Source of the DNA: Sphaerobacteraceae bacterium | Lineage (GTDB): Bacteria; Chloroflexota; Chloroflexia; Thermomicrobiales; Thermomicrobiaceae | Assembly (NCBI GenBank): GCA_007695115.1 | Contig: REEK01000170.1 | Span: forward strand, 1 to 64,000 | Length of the DNA stretch: 64,000 nucleotides | Direction: 5' to 3' | Shown: positions 52,512 to 61,550 of the stretch, in pieces | How the letters are laid out: every line of letters starts with the position of its first letter | How positions within the stretch are numbered: the first letter of the stretch is position 1 | Translations under genes and position numbers: made by a program | Notes under the pieces: model-generated | Databases searched by the model: none | What the model was told of the DNA's origin: nothing | Seen by the model: the letters and a program-made list of their open reading frames with translations, nothing else

Positions 52512-53498
52512 ATGCTTGCCCTGACTGCACAGGATGTCCAGACACTCGTCCCGATGAAACGCGCTGTCGAACTCATGAAGATCGTCTTCTCGGATCTTTC
52601 GGCGGGCAAGACTACCTCTCCACTCCGAACTCCAGTACCGGTCCCTGAGGCAGACGGCGTCAGCCTCTTCATGCCGGCCTACGTTCCGTCAATCGAGGGC
52701 CTTGGGATGAAGGTCGTCTCGGTATTCCCACGAAACCGTGAGCAGAACAAACCGACAATCAATGCGATTGTCGCCGTCCTCGATGCCAGCACTGGCGAGC
52801 CGGTGGCGTTAATGGACGGAACATTCCTCACCGCCCTTCGAACCGGAGCTGGTGCTGGAGCCGCAGCCGATCTTCTGGCGCGGAAAGACAGCAAGGTGAT
52901 CACCTGTATCGGAGCCGGCGCTCAGGGCCTGACGCAGGTCTGGTCCGTTTCGGAGGTTCGCGACATCGAGACCGTTTACATCTACGATCCCGACGATTCG
53001 ATGCGCGAGTCATTCGTTGATCGCCTGGCTCGTTACGACTCGAATCTTGCGAAGAAGGTAGTTCCCGTGACTGACCTGCCAGCTGCACTGCGGGAGTCGG
53101 ATGTGGTCTGCACGGCGACCACATCGAAGACGCCAGTCTATGATCATGCCGATATCCGGCCAGGCACGCACATCAACGCCGTCGGCGCTTTTCAACCGAC
53201 GATACAGGAGATCCCTGTCGAGACACTGCTCAACAGCTATGTGGTTGTCGATTCGGTTGAGGCGGCAATCGAGGAAGCTGGCGACCTGCAGATTCCGATC
53301 AACAACGGAGAGATCAGTCGAGACCTGATCAGTGTCGAAGTCGGGCACCTCGTCGATGGAACGGCAAAAGGCCGAACAAGCGACGATCAGATCACGTTCT
53401 TCAAGTCGGTCGGCAATGCCGTTCAGGACATCATTGTTGCCAAAGAAGCCGTTTCTCGCGCGATCGAGACTGGCCGGGGACAGGAATTCTCACTCTAG
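52512..53498 (+). CDS. Ornithine cyclodeaminase/mu-crystallin family dehydrogenase
   Basis: 328 residues from ATG 52512 (GGAGCACGA before it; the frame open to 52416 would start in the tRNA terminator). Seen: MDGTFLTALRTGAGAGAAAD near 101-120, the NAD site IGAGAQGLTQVW near 132, and NAVGAFQPTIQEIPVE near 219. Members deaminate ornithine to proline or act as alanine or other imino-acid dehydrogenases; the reaction cannot be fixed here. It ends in a strong terminator. Confidence 0.87.
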   Translation: MLALTAQDVQTLVPMKRAVELMKIVFSDLSAGKTTSPLRTPVPVPEADGVSLFMPAYVPSIEGLGMKVVSVFPRNREQNKPTINAIVAVLDASTGEPVALMDGTFLTALRTGAGAGAAADLLARKDSKVITCIGAGAQGLTQVWSVSEVRDIETVYIYDPDDSMRESFVDRLARYDSNLAKKVVPVTDLPAALRESDVVCTATTSKTPVYDHADIRPGTHINAVGAFQPTIQEIPVETLLNSYVVVDSVEAAIEEAGDLQIPINNGEISRDLISVEVGHLVDGTAKGRTSDDQITFFKSVGNAVQDIIVAKEAVSRAIETGRGQEFSL

Positions 53499-53526
53499 CT
53501 GTCATGGCAGCGAATACTCATAAAAC

Positions 53527-53556
53527 AAACGCGCCGGGAAAAGTCCCGGCGCGTTT
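53527..53556. terminator. Bidirectional terminator between OCD-family gene and nuoF
   Basis: AAACGCGCCGGGA (53527-53539) pairs perfectly with TCCCGGCGCGTTT (53544-53556) around four bases. The plus strand runs on into TCTCGTTC, and the minus strand into TTTGTTTTATG, so it can end both convergent genes. Confidence 0.8.
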
Positions 53557-53588
53557 CTCGTTCAAGTGATTGTCGAACTTCTGGATCG

Positions 53589-55319
53589 TCAGTCTGCGGC
53601 CACCGGCTCGAGTCGCAGTTTCGGCTGACTCACCGGACACTGACCTTGCGGGCAGGTCCCATCCCGGAAGTGCGCTTCGAACTCATCAGGGAACGCCTTC
53701 ATCATGCCCAGCAGCGGCATCGGCGCGACCTGTCCAAGTCCGCACAGAGAGAGATCAATGATGTTTTCACTCGTTGCCTCGATCAGGGCGGCGACTTCGT
53801 TCGGCGACTGGCCATTGCGGACCTTATCGACAATTTCGAGTAGCGCCTTGTTGCCCAGTCTGCATGGCGTGCACTTGGCACAGGACTCATACCGGTTGAA
53901 CTGGGTCAGGTAACGTGCGAAGTCAACCGCGCAGATCGACTCGTCGAAGGCAACGAAGCCCCCGGAGCCGAGCATAGCGCCGACTTCTTCAAGCGATTCG
54001 AAATCGATACCCACGTCGAGTTGATCCATTCGCAACGGTCCTGCAGAAACACCGCCCATCTGGATGCCCTTGAGTGTGTATCCCTCTTTCGCTCCGCCAT
54101 AGATGTCTTCGATAAGCGATCGCAACGAGTAGCCCATGTCGACTTCAGCGACACCGATTCTCGCCACCGGACCCTGAATCGTAACGAGCTTGGTGCCCTT
54201 GCTCTGTTCCGTGCCGATCGAGGCGTACCAGGAGCCACCATTGTTGATGATCGAAGGAACTGCGGCGTAGGTCTCGGTGTTGTTCAACACAGTTGGACGT
54301 CGCCATACGCCCTCTTCGACTGAGCGAGGTGGCTTGGTTCGTGGTTGTCCACGCTCACCCATGATGGCGTACATCAATGCTGAGCCTTCGCCGCAAATGT
54401 AGGCGCCACCACCACTTCGGACGCGCATGTGAAACGATTTCCCAGTACCGAGCACGTTGTCACCGAGCAGACCCAGCTCGTAGGCCTGGTCGACGGCGTG
54501 CTGGAACCGCGCCAGCGCCAGAACGTGCTCACCGCCGATGTAGTTGTAACCATGTGGTGTCTCGAGCGCGACACAGGCAATCATCAGTCCTTCGAGGACC
54601 AGGTGGGGATCACTCTCGATCAACCGGCGATCCTTGAAGACGTTCGGCTCGCCTTCGTGACTGTTGGCAACAACATATTTCGGCCACGCCTGCGTTCGCC
54701 GTCCGCTCTCCCACTTGATCCCTGCCGGGAAGCCGGCCCCGCCACGTCCACGAACGTTTGATTCCTTGACTTCATGAACGATCTCTTCGGGGGTCATCTG
54801 CAGCAACGCCTTGACGAAACCGGCGTAGCCACCATTGGCGATGTACTCTTCGATCGAGTCCGGATCGATTTCGCCGGCCCGCTTGAAGAGCAAGCGATGC
54901 TGGCCCTTGAGGAACGGATGCTCGTTCAGCGGTGCGATCCCCTTGAACGATTCATCGCCACGGACACCCATCGCATGCTCAACCGGGAAATCACCGGTCT
55001 TGAATGCCTGAACGAGTTCCGGAACGAGATCGGTCACCACATTCTGAAATACGATGCCCGGGCTGTCCGGGGCGAAAACTTCGATGAATGGCTCGGCGAA
55101 ACACCAGCCGGCGCAGCCGACCTGATGCAGCTCGTAGTCCAGTCCACTGTTGTCCAGATGGAGCTGGAGGTTCGACCAGGTGTCGAGCGCGCCTTTCGCC
55201 TTGCTGCACTCACTGATCCCGACGTTGATCACCCAGCGATCGCCACCGAACTTCGACGTCCAGCGCTCTTGAGCCTCGCTAGCGTATTTCTCGAAGGCTT
55301 CCTGATTAGTCAGTCTCAT
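53589..55319 (-). CDS. nuoF: NuoF-like NADH-oxidising flavoprotein with N-terminal thioredoxin-like domain
   Basis: 576 residues. An N-terminal ferredoxin/thioredoxin-like region (about 25-110) has cysteines in ISECSKAKG and GCAGWCFAEP, three in all, so a [2Fe-2S] site is uncertain. The NuoF core follows: FMN loop RGRGGAGFPAGIKW near 191, ANSHEGEPNVFKDRRL near 222 (usually NGDESEPGTFKDR), GAYICGEGSALMYAIMG near 310, an SLBB domain, and the [4Fe-4S] motif SCAKCTPCRLG near 481. This is the HndC/HoxF/formate-dehydrogenase-beta arrangement. It overlaps nuoE by 14 bases. No hydrogenase or formate-dehydrogenase catalytic subunit is in the window. Confidence 0.88.
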   Translation of the reverse strand: MRLTNQEAFEKYASEAQERWTSKFGGDRWVINVGISECSKAKGALDTWSNLQLHLDNSGLDYELHQVGCAGWCFAEPFIEVFAPDSPGIVFQNVVTDLVPELVQAFKTGDFPVEHAMGVRGDESFKGIAPLNEHPFLKGQHRLLFKRAGEIDPDSIEEYIANGGYAGFVKALLQMTPEEIVHEVKESNVRGRGGAGFPAGIKWESGRRTQAWPKYVVANSHEGEPNVFKDRRLIESDPHLVLEGLMIACVALETPHGYNYIGGEHVLALARFQHAVDQAYELGLLGDNVLGTGKSFHMRVRSGGGAYICGEGSALMYAIMGERGQPRTKPPRSVEEGVWRRPTVLNNTETYAAVPSIINNGGSWYASIGTEQSKGTKLVTIQGPVARIGVAEVDMGYSLRSLIEDIYGGAKEGYTLKGIQMGGVSAGPLRMDQLDVGIDFESLEEVGAMLGSGGFVAFDESICAVDFARYLTQFNRYESCAKCTPCRLGNKALLEIVDKVRNGQSPNEVAALIEATSENIIDLSLCGLGQVAPMPLLGMMKAFPDEFEAHFRDGTCPQGQCPVSQPKLRLEPVAAD

Positions 55320-55854
55320 CGGAATCCTCCACGGTTGCTGCTTTTGACTCAGACCGGAGCGTGTCCATCAGTCCTTCGAACGATTCGACGGTCAGATGGC
55401 CGCAATAGTCGTGATGATCGAGCTGTGCCACCGGGGCGAGATCACAGACACCCAGGCACCCATTGACGATCTGAACCGTCAAGGTTCCATCCCTGGTCGT
55501 CTTTCCGCTGGTCACGTCATATCGTAGATCGAGATGATCCACCAGCTTCTGAGAGCCCCCGACGTAGCAGGCCGTCCCATGGCAGAGCAGCATTGTGTGT
55601 TCGCCAGGTTCGTCCGTCAGGAAGTCAGCATAGAATGTCAGTAGCCCGAAAATCCGGTTGGTGCTGACACCCAGGTGCTCGGCAATCGCTTCAGTGGCAG
55701 CCTTCGGCACATAGCCGTAAAGGTGCTGAGCCTCCTGGCACGCCTGAACGATAAGCTCCAGCGAATCCTGATAATTCTCAGGGTTGTAGCGGTCTTCGAG
55801 AATCGTGCGAAGCGGTTGCAGGTCGATTTCAGAGGCAGGTGCGCCATGCGCCAA
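55306..55854 (-). CDS. nuoE: NuoE-like [2Fe-2S] subunit
   Basis: 182 residues. A helical N-terminus (RYNPENYQDSLELIVQACQE near 22-41, YGYVPKAATEAIAEHLGVS) is followed by a thioredoxin-like [2Fe-2S] fold with CHGTACYVGGSQKL near 91-104 and the second cysteine pair in NGCLGVCDLAPVAQLD near 131-146. It passes electrons from the NuoF flavin to a partner. It heads a two-gene unit with nuoF that ends in a terminator, so this is a stand-alone diaphorase module. Confidence 0.92.
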   Translation of the reverse strand: MAHGAPASEIDLQPLRTILEDRYNPENYQDSLELIVQACQEAQHLYGYVPKAATEAIAEHLGVSTNRIFGLLTFYADFLTDEPGEHTMLLCHGTACYVGGSQKLVDHLDLRYDVTSGKTTRDGTLTVQIVNGCLGVCDLAPVAQLDHHDYCGHLTVESFEGLMDTLRSESKAATVEDSDETD

Positions 55855-56017
55855 GGTTCGTTCCCTTCAGACTGGGCGGGCAACACCATGTTGCACCGTT
55901 CTGTGAGGGCATTCACATATGCTCTGGAGTATAACAACGCCCATTTTTCCCGGCAAATCGTGGCAAAATAGTGACACGCAAACGGGTCAGTCCCGCTTGC
56001 GCCAATTCGAGACATAC

Positions 56018-56527
56018 ATGTTGAAAGGTTCTTCTCCTGTGTCGTATTGGGACATCATCGCTGAAAACCAGATAAAGGACGCGATTCAAAAGGGCGATTT
56101 CGAAAACCTCAAGAATGCAGGCCGCCCCCTCGCCAGCAAAAACGACGAGATGGCCGGGGAAAACTGGCTCGCGAATCACATTCTCGAGCAAAATGACGAA
56201 CTCCCCGATTGGCTCTCGCTCCGCCTGGATATCACTCGCCAGCGAGAAGTAGCCAAGAAGTTCCGGGATGAGGCGGTAGCGCGACTCAACGAACTACCAA
56301 ACCGTCTATGGCCGACCGATGCGCGATTGCGCCGGTTGATCGAGTTGTACGGAAAGAATGTGAAGAAGCTGAATCTGTTGATCGATGAGCACAATCATCG
56401 ATGTCCATCTATTCAGCATGAGCTGGTGCGAATGCGTGAAGACGCGATCGACCGCAAACGCGAGATCATTCGCCGGGAGCGAGCGCTCGCATTTACTCGT
56501 GACTCAACTGTCGAACCCGATCGATGA
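56018..56527 (+). CDS. DUF1992 (DnaJ-homologue subfamily C member 28-type) protein
   Basis: 169 residues from ATG 56018; GTG 56039 with AAAGG upstream is another candidate. The conserved domain covers SYWDIIAENQIKDAIQKGDF, ENLKNAGRPLA and NWLANHILEQNDELPDWLSL (about 8-60), followed by a helical, highly charged tail. DUF1992 has no established biochemical role; it is not a J-domain itself. Its 3' end overlaps the convergent anti-sigma gene by 35 bases. Confidence 0.82.
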   Translation: MLKGSSPVSYWDIIAENQIKDAIQKGDFENLKNAGRPLASKNDEMAGENWLANHILEQNDELPDWLSLRLDITRQREVAKKFRDEAVARLNELPNRLWPTDARLRRLIELYGKNVKKLNLLIDEHNHRCPSIQHELVRMREDAIDRKREIIRRERALAFTRDSTVEPDR

Positions 56528-56717
56528 GGCGCTCAGGAGCCGAAACCTTCCGGCAATGCTCACCGATAATCGTAAGCATCCCTGCTTCGAGGCGAAATAC
56601 GTGTTTGCATGGAGGGCATGCGTCAAGATGCTGACGCACACGCCTGTGCTCGTCATCCGTGAGCTCCCGATCAATGTATTGATACAGGAGCTTTGCAATA
56701 TGCTCGCAGTTGCGCAT
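56493..56717 (-). CDS. Zinc-finger anti-sigma factor (zf-HC2, RsrA/ZAS type)
   Basis: 74 residues. The ZAS motif is visible as NCEHI near 3-7, then HLDACPPCKHVF near 30-41 (HxxxCxxC). It would bind zinc and hold the ECF sigma factor encoded directly upstream; RsrA-like members release it on thiol oxidation, a possibility here. It has no membrane helix, so it acts in the cytoplasm. The ATG overlaps the sigma stop as TAATG, indicating coupled translation. Confidence 0.87.
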   Translation of the reverse strand: MRNCEHIAKLLYQYIDRELTDDEHRRVRQHLDACPPCKHVFRLEAGMLTIIGEHCRKVSAPERLIDRVRQLSHE

Positions 56718-57313
56718 TATCCTGCCCCTTGCGCTTCGGTATCTGTGTCCTGACGAATCGACATCAATTGCTCCCGAAGGCGCTTGCGAGCCCGGTGCAA
56801 TCGAGACATCACCGTTCCCACTGGAATATCGAGAATCTCGGCGATCTCTCGGTACGCAAACCCTTCGACGTCGGCCAGAAGCACCACCTGTCGATAGTTA
56901 TCCTGAAGATCATCCAGTGCGCGAAATACATCAGCATCGTCGATCTGGGCCAGAATCTGGTCCTCGGTAATCGAAGATGACGGCTGCACACCGCTTTCCA
57001 CCAGATGACTATACAGGTAGTACTCTTCAACATCATCCAGTGACTGGTTACGCGGTCGACGAACCCGCTTCCGGTACTCGTTGATGAACGAGTTCGTCTG
57101 TATCTTGAACAGCCAGGCACGCAGATTTGTTCCCGGCTTGAACTGCGCGATCGACCGGAACGCACGCAAGTACGTTTCCTGAACCAGGTCCTCGGCATCG
57201 GCTGGATTCCCCGTCATTCGGAGCGCCGTGCGATAGAGAGAATCGATATAGGAGATGGCCTCATCTTTGATTGCCTGTAGTTGATCGGTTTCCGGGCAGC
57301 ACGTGTTTGACAA
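56717..57313 (-). CDS. ECF sigma factor (SigR/RpoE-like)
   Basis: 198 residues from TTG 57313, with AAAGGG eight bases upstream. Region 2 covers [33 protein letters not shown] and [20 protein letters not shown] (about 18-85), and region 4 covers [20 protein letters not shown] and [20 protein letters not shown] (about 137-176) with the HTH. The cognate anti-sigma is the next gene. A stem (GCCGGTC/GACCGGC, 57355-57373) lies in the upstream gap; no clear ECF promoter motif was found there. Confidence 0.9.
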   Translation of the reverse strand: MSNTCCPETDQLQAIKDEAISYIDSLYRTALRMTGNPADAEDLVQETYLRAFRSIAQFKPGTNLRAWLFKIQTNSFINEYRKRVRRPRNQSLDDVEEYYLYSHLVESGVQPSSSITEDQILAQIDDADVFRALDDLQDNYRQVVLLADVEGFAYREIAEILDIPVGTVMSRLHRARKRLREQLMSIRQDTDTEAQGAG

Positions 57314-57429
57314 TTCCTGGACCCTTTCACGCCACCGTGAGGTAGTGGTAACGGGCCGGTCTTCATTGACCGGCGCGGTGGATCGGTTGATTGGGAGATT
57401 CGCACGTCTGGGGCCGTAAAGCTGCAGAA

Positions 57430-57798
57430 TCAGCGGCGTCTATTGAATTGCCTGAGGAAATTACCGTCGAACGATTCAAGAAAACGATGCATGTCGAGAA
57501 CATCATCCACCGTGACCGGATCAGTCTCGGCATATTCAGATTCGAATGCATCTTCTTCTTCGATCAGATCGATAGCCGCTGCTTCAACTGTCGTACCGTC
57601 GTCGTGTTCACCAACAACAGCCGCCACAAACGACTGTGTTGCGCACTCGGGACAGCGAACAGCCAGTACCCACAGATTTCCGTTTCGTCCAACGACTCGC
57701 ATGTCGTTCAACGAAAAACGCTGGCGGCATTGAACACAGTCTTCAACAACCGACAGCACAATGCGTCTGACTTCCGATGAGTGATCGTGTTCCATCAC
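57430..57798 (-). CDS. Small zinc-ribbon protein of unknown function
   Basis: 122 residues. An N-terminal zinc ribbon is formed by CVQC near 21-24 and CPEC near 49-52, between short strands ([18 protein letters not shown]). The C-terminal half is acidic ([17 protein letters not shown]) and ends in a basic FLRQFNRRR. It is 15 bases after the bifunctional-nuclease gene, on the same strand. No family is recognised; it may be a lineage-specific nucleic-acid- or protein-binding factor. Confidence 0.65.
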   Translation of the reverse strand: MMEHDHSSEVRRIVLSVVEDCVQCRQRFSLNDMRVVGRNGNLWVLAVRCPECATQSFVAAVVGEHDDGTTVEAAAIDLIEEEDAFESEYAETDPVTVDDVLDMHRFLESFDGNFLRQFNRRR

Positions 57799-57813
57799 AT
57801 CGCTCAGACCGAG

Positions 57814-58371
57814 CTAATTCTCTCGCTTTCTGTCGAAATCATCCAGATCGAGTGAGTTGATGAAGTCTCGAAAGACGGTCAGATCTTCCTCCGCAGGCGA
57901 GTCAGTGGAAGCAGAAGATGATTCCGCCTCTGACATCGCTGCGTCCTCATCAACTTCCTGTTCTGATTCAGCGTCGAGCATTACACCAGCTCGCTCCATT
58001 ACCGATTCATCGACAAAGATCGACACGTCGGTACGAACGGCCAGCGCAATCGCATCACTCGGGCGGCTATCGATTTCCACCCGACGACCCTGCTGATCGA
58101 TAACGATCCTGGCGTAAAAAACGTCTTGCGCGAGATCAGTTACGAGGATCTCCTGAACCGTTCCTCCCATATCGCTGATCATCGTCTTGATCAGATCATA
58201 CGGAAGCGGACGTGCCGCAGAGACACCCTGGAGTTCCATCGCAATCGCTTCAGCCTCGAACGGTCCGATCCAGATCGGCAGGTGTCGCTCGCCATCAACT
58301 TCCTTGAGGATGACGACTCGATGTTGTGTGACAAGGCTGACACGAATACTGTCGACAATCGTCTCAATCAT
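57814..58371 (-). CDS. Bifunctional nuclease family protein (DUF151/BFN)
   Basis: 185 residues. The BFN domain occupies about 1-130: HRVVILKEVDGERHLPIWIG near 17-36, EAEAIAMELQG near 39, RPLPYDLIKTMI near 54, VFYARIVID, and EIDSRPSDAIALAVRTDVSI near 98-117 (RPSDA is the family hallmark). The C-terminus is acidic and serine-rich. Plant relatives act as DNase/RNase; the bacterial role is not established. Confidence 0.87.
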   Translation of the reverse strand: MIETIVDSIRVSLVTQHRVVILKEVDGERHLPIWIGPFEAEAIAMELQGVSAARPLPYDLIKTMISDMGGTVQEILVTDLAQDVFYARIVIDQQGRRVEIDSRPSDAIALAVRTDVSIFVDESVMERAGVMLDAESEQEVDEDAAMSEAESSSASTDSPAEEDLTVFRDFINSLDLDDFDRKREN

Positions 58372-58509
58372 CCGGCGAACCTTCCTCGCGCGCCGTTCGG
58401 ATCATTTCGACCCGACTTCTAAACCACGAGCACGCGCCGTATCGAGCGTGAGACCTCAATTTCGATTCTACTATCCGGAACGAAGCGACGCCACAGACAA
58501 GCACGTTGC

Positions 58510-59310
58510 TCATTCGAGGGCGTATGAGGGTCTCGGGAAGACTTGAATCGATCCGGGCGGCCAGTACGCCACCCATGATTTGCCAATTATGTCATCTTTG
58601 GGCACCGTGCCAAACGAGCGTGAGTCGCTCGAGTTCTCACGATTGTCACCAAGAACGAAGAACTCGTCTTCAGGTATGACAATCGCTGACTGATTCCCAC
58701 CGCGCCAACTCGTCGATGAGGAGACATAGTTCTCTTCGAGCATCATATCGTTGACCCAGACGGAGCCATCACGAATATCTACCGTTTCTCCCGGTAAACC
58801 GATAATCCTCTTGATGTATGGATCAGAGCCCGATCCTGGTGGGGTAAACACCACGATATCGCCACGTTGGGGCGGATTGAAGATGTATCTTCGATCTTCA
58901 GCTTGCCTGGTCACACCCGGAAGTGCACTGAGTACCGAGTTCAGGTCAAAACTGGTGTAGGCTCTTCGGTTGATCACCAGCATTTCAGAGTGAGACAGCG
59001 TCGGCTCCATACTGTTGCCATCAACCCGGAAATTAATGACAACACCGCGAACCATGAGGAAGATCAGAAGGGCCAGCAGGATCGTTTCGATGATCTCCCA
59101 GGCCGTGGCCCGGTGATCTTTCTTGCCCGCTTCCTGCTCCGATTGTTCAGGGTAGTAATCTTCAGCCGGATAGCTGGCGCTTTCGGCAGCTTGCGCATAG
59201 CCTGAATGCTCAGGGTAATCAGGTTGGTGCGCTTGGTCTCGGTTCCATCGGGGTTCGGAGTCCATGAACGGACCTGACGAACGGCGCTCTGGGTTATCGC
59301 TACGATCCAC
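58510..59310 (-). CDS. lepB: Signal peptidase I with long N-terminal tail
   Basis: 266 residues. A 65-70-residue hydrophilic N-terminus rich in Tyr, Pro and Glu precedes one membrane helix (about 71-92). The catalytic serine is in DGNSMEPTLSHSEMLV near 96-111 and the general-base lysine in DPYIKRIIGLPGETVDIRDG near 163-182; the conserved box E region is FFVLGDNRENSSDSRSFGTV near 217-236. It cleaves Sec and Tat signal peptides outside the membrane. The N-terminal tail is unusual and probably cytoplasmic. Confidence 0.93.
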   Translation of the reverse strand: MDRSDNPERRSSGPFMDSEPRWNRDQAHQPDYPEHSGYAQAAESASYPAEDYYPEQSEQEAGKKDHRATAWEIIETILLALLIFLMVRGVVINFRVDGNSMEPTLSHSEMLVINRRAYTSFDLNSVLSALPGVTRQAEDRRYIFNPPQRGDIVVFTPPGSGSDPYIKRIIGLPGETVDIRDGSVWVNDMMLEENYVSSSTSWRGGNQSAIVIPEDEFFVLGDNRENSSDSRSFGTVPKDDIIGKSWVAYWPPGSIQVFPRPSYALE

Positions 59311-59529
59311 TTATCCTCCATAAAACGCCTTGGGCACCCGGCTTAGCCGTCGTGCAACAGAGATTATACATTCGTCAGCGTCTGAATTCCGAAACTTTTG
59401 GGTGATATGGATTAGCCGGAGAATCGACACGGCCAACGTATAATTGAGATATCTGAACGTATCAGACGAGAATTCTCCAGCGTCACTCCTGATTAGCTGA
59501 TCACGGCAACATCGAGATCACGGGCAGGT

Positions 59530-61515
59530 ATGGAACCAACGAGAAGGCCAGCTACAACACTACTCAGTCAGGGCACCGTGCTCGAGGATCGTTATGAGAT
59601 CCTGCGGATCTGTGGTCGTGGCGGTATGAGCACGGTCTACGCAGCGCGTGATCTGCGGTTTCACCATGTCGAACGGATGTGTGCGGTCAAGGAGATGCAG
59701 GTTGCGGCGCCTGACGATCACACGCGCGTCCTCCGTATCGCAACCTTCGAGCAGGAAGCGGCGATGCTGGCGACGTTGAGTCACCATGCGATCCCCAAGA
59801 TCTTCGACACATTCTCCGGAGGGGGGCTCGTTTACCTCGTTCTCGAATTCATCGAGGGCGAGAACCTCGAATCAGTCATCGACAACGCTCCCGAGCCCTT
59901 GCCCGAGGCAACAATGATCAACTGGGGGCTGCAGATCCTCGAGGTGCTCGAATACTTGCACGGTCACGCTCCTGAGCCGATCGTGTTCCGTGATCTGAAG
60001 CCGTCAAACATTATGCTCAAGCCTGACGGCCGACTGTCACTCATCGATTTCGGCATTGCGCGGACGTTCCAGCCGATGCAAAAGGGAACCATGATCGGCA
60101 CCGAAGGCTACGCTCCACCGGAGCAGTATCGTGGAATTGCCGAACCGCGTGGCGATATATACGCACTTGGAGCTACCCTGCATCATCTGGCAACCCGGAC
60201 CGATCCGCGTAGCGAAACACCATTTACGTTCGAGCAGAGGCCGGCACGCAAGGCCAACCCTGATTTGTCTCGTGAGTTCGAAGAGATTCTTACCCGGTCA
60301 CTGGCCTATTCTGCTGCGGATCGATTTCCGAGCGCCCAGGCCATGGCAACCGCACTCAGGGGCCTGAACCCCGACGTTGTCGCTCCTGCCGGGGCCAATA
60401 AGTCGGCTAGTCAGAATTCCGGCAAGACCACCGGTATTGCGCCACCGGTGAAAAATCTGACTCAGTTCGGAACAACGTTCATCGATGGAGCCGGCCCCGA
60501 GCACGTTGAAGCGGAGAGCGAGGAACTGCCACTCCCGGATGGATCGCTTCCGGTTAAAGAACGGGTGGTCTGGGCGCACAAGACTGGCGATGAAGTACGG
60601 GGTAGCGCAGTGATTCATCATCGGCGCGCGCTCATTGGATCCTATGATCGCCATCTCTACTCGATAGACCAGTCAACAGGAGCAGTCAACTGGCGTTTCC
60701 GCTGTCATCGCGGCGTCGTGGCCCGGCCGGCGATTGCCGGCGATTACGCGTACGTCGGGGCCGAAGACCAGTCGTTCTACTGCGTCCGAATGTCAAACGG
60801 CCGGATGGAGTGGACATTCCGCGCAGCGATGCCAATCCGGTCATCGGCGAGCGTGGCGAACTCACGCGTCGTTTTCGGAGCAGACGATGGCTACTGTTAT
60901 GCACTGGACAGCACGACAGGTGAACTCAGGTGGCGACAGCGCACCTGGGGGCCCGTACGGTCATCTCCGGCCAGCCATCAGGACAGCTTTCTGATCGGCT
61001 CGGATGACGGCGCAGTCTACCGTTTGAACAGTGACGATGGCCGGATCGTCTGGCGCACTCCCCTTGGAGCGCGCATCTTCTCGTCAGCGGGTGTCGATTC
61101 AGGCGTCGTGATCATTGGCTGCAACAACGGTGGGATTTACGGACTTTCCTTTCAATCCGGGGACATCCTCTGGAAGCAGCAAACACCCAACGAAGTCCGG
61201 GCAAGTCCGAGAATTCTCGGTGGGGTCGCCTACATCGGCGGTACCGACGGAGCGTTGTACGCACTGAGCACCAGTGACGGAAGCGAGATCTGGCGCACGC
61301 AGATCGCCAACCAGATCACATCTACCGTGGGAATCTACAGCGGATATGGCTATGTCGGGACAATTGACGGTTATGTAAACTGCGTCAACCTGAGGGACGG
61401 TGGCACCGTCTGGCGATATCGACTGGGAGGACCGGTAACGTCGACTCCAGCTATTGGCGACGGCGTTCTGATTATCGGCAGTCTGGATCACAAGGTCTAT
61501 GGTTTGAGGCTCTGA
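59530..61515 (+). CDS. Ser/Thr protein kinase fused to a PQQ-type beta-propeller
   Basis: 661 residues. An N-terminal Hanks-type kinase (about 20-285): glycine loop GRGGMSTVYA near 29-38, lysine AVKEM near 52-56, catalytic loop FRDLKPSNIML near 153, DFG in LIDFGIARTF near 172, and activation loop MIGTEGYAPPEQYRG. After a linker, a PQQ_2/propeller domain (about 345-661) repeats blades such as LIGSDDGAVYRLNSDDGRIV and VGTIDGYVNCVNLRDGGTVW. No membrane helix is seen, unlike PknB-type kinases, so the propeller may be a cytoplasmic ligand or partner platform. GGGCAGGT precedes the ATG; a TATAAT at 59439-59444 has no good -35. Confidence 0.9.
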   Translation: MEPTRRPATTLLSQGTVLEDRYEILRICGRGGMSTVYAARDLRFHHVERMCAVKEMQVAAPDDHTRVLRIATFEQEAAMLATLSHHAIPKIFDTFSGGGLVYLVLEFIEGENLESVIDNAPEPLPEATMINWGLQILEVLEYLHGHAPEPIVFRDLKPSNIMLKPDGRLSLIDFGIARTFQPMQKGTMIGTEGYAPPEQYRGIAEPRGDIYALGATLHHLATRTDPRSETPFTFEQRPARKANPDLSREFEEILTRSLAYSAADRFPSAQAMATALRGLNPDVVAPAGANKSASQNSGKTTGIAPPVKNLTQFGTTFIDGAGPEHVEAESEELPLPDGSLPVKERVVWAHKTGDEVRGSAVIHHRRALIGSYDRHLYSIDQSTGAVNWRFRCHRGVVARPAIAGDYAYVGAEDQSFYCVRMSNGRMEWTFRAAMPIRSSASVANSRVVFGADDGYCYALDSTTGELRWRQRTWGPVRSSPASHQDSFLIGSDDGAVYRLNSDDGRIVWRTPLGARIFSSAGVDSGVVIIGCNNGGIYGLSFQSGDILWKQQTPNEVRASPRILGGVAYIGGTDGALYALSTSDGSEIWRTQIANQITSTVGIYSGYGYVGTIDGYVNCVNLRDGGTVWRYRLGGPVTSTPAIGDGVLIIGSLDHKVYGLRL

Positions 61516-61550
61516 CACCGAACGAGTTGTGAAACGGAGGGCGAACATCA

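Noticed and set aside
59439-59444. TATAAT upstream of the kinase as a promoter
   Set aside because: No acceptable -35 at 16-18 bases and no extended -10; kept only as a remark.
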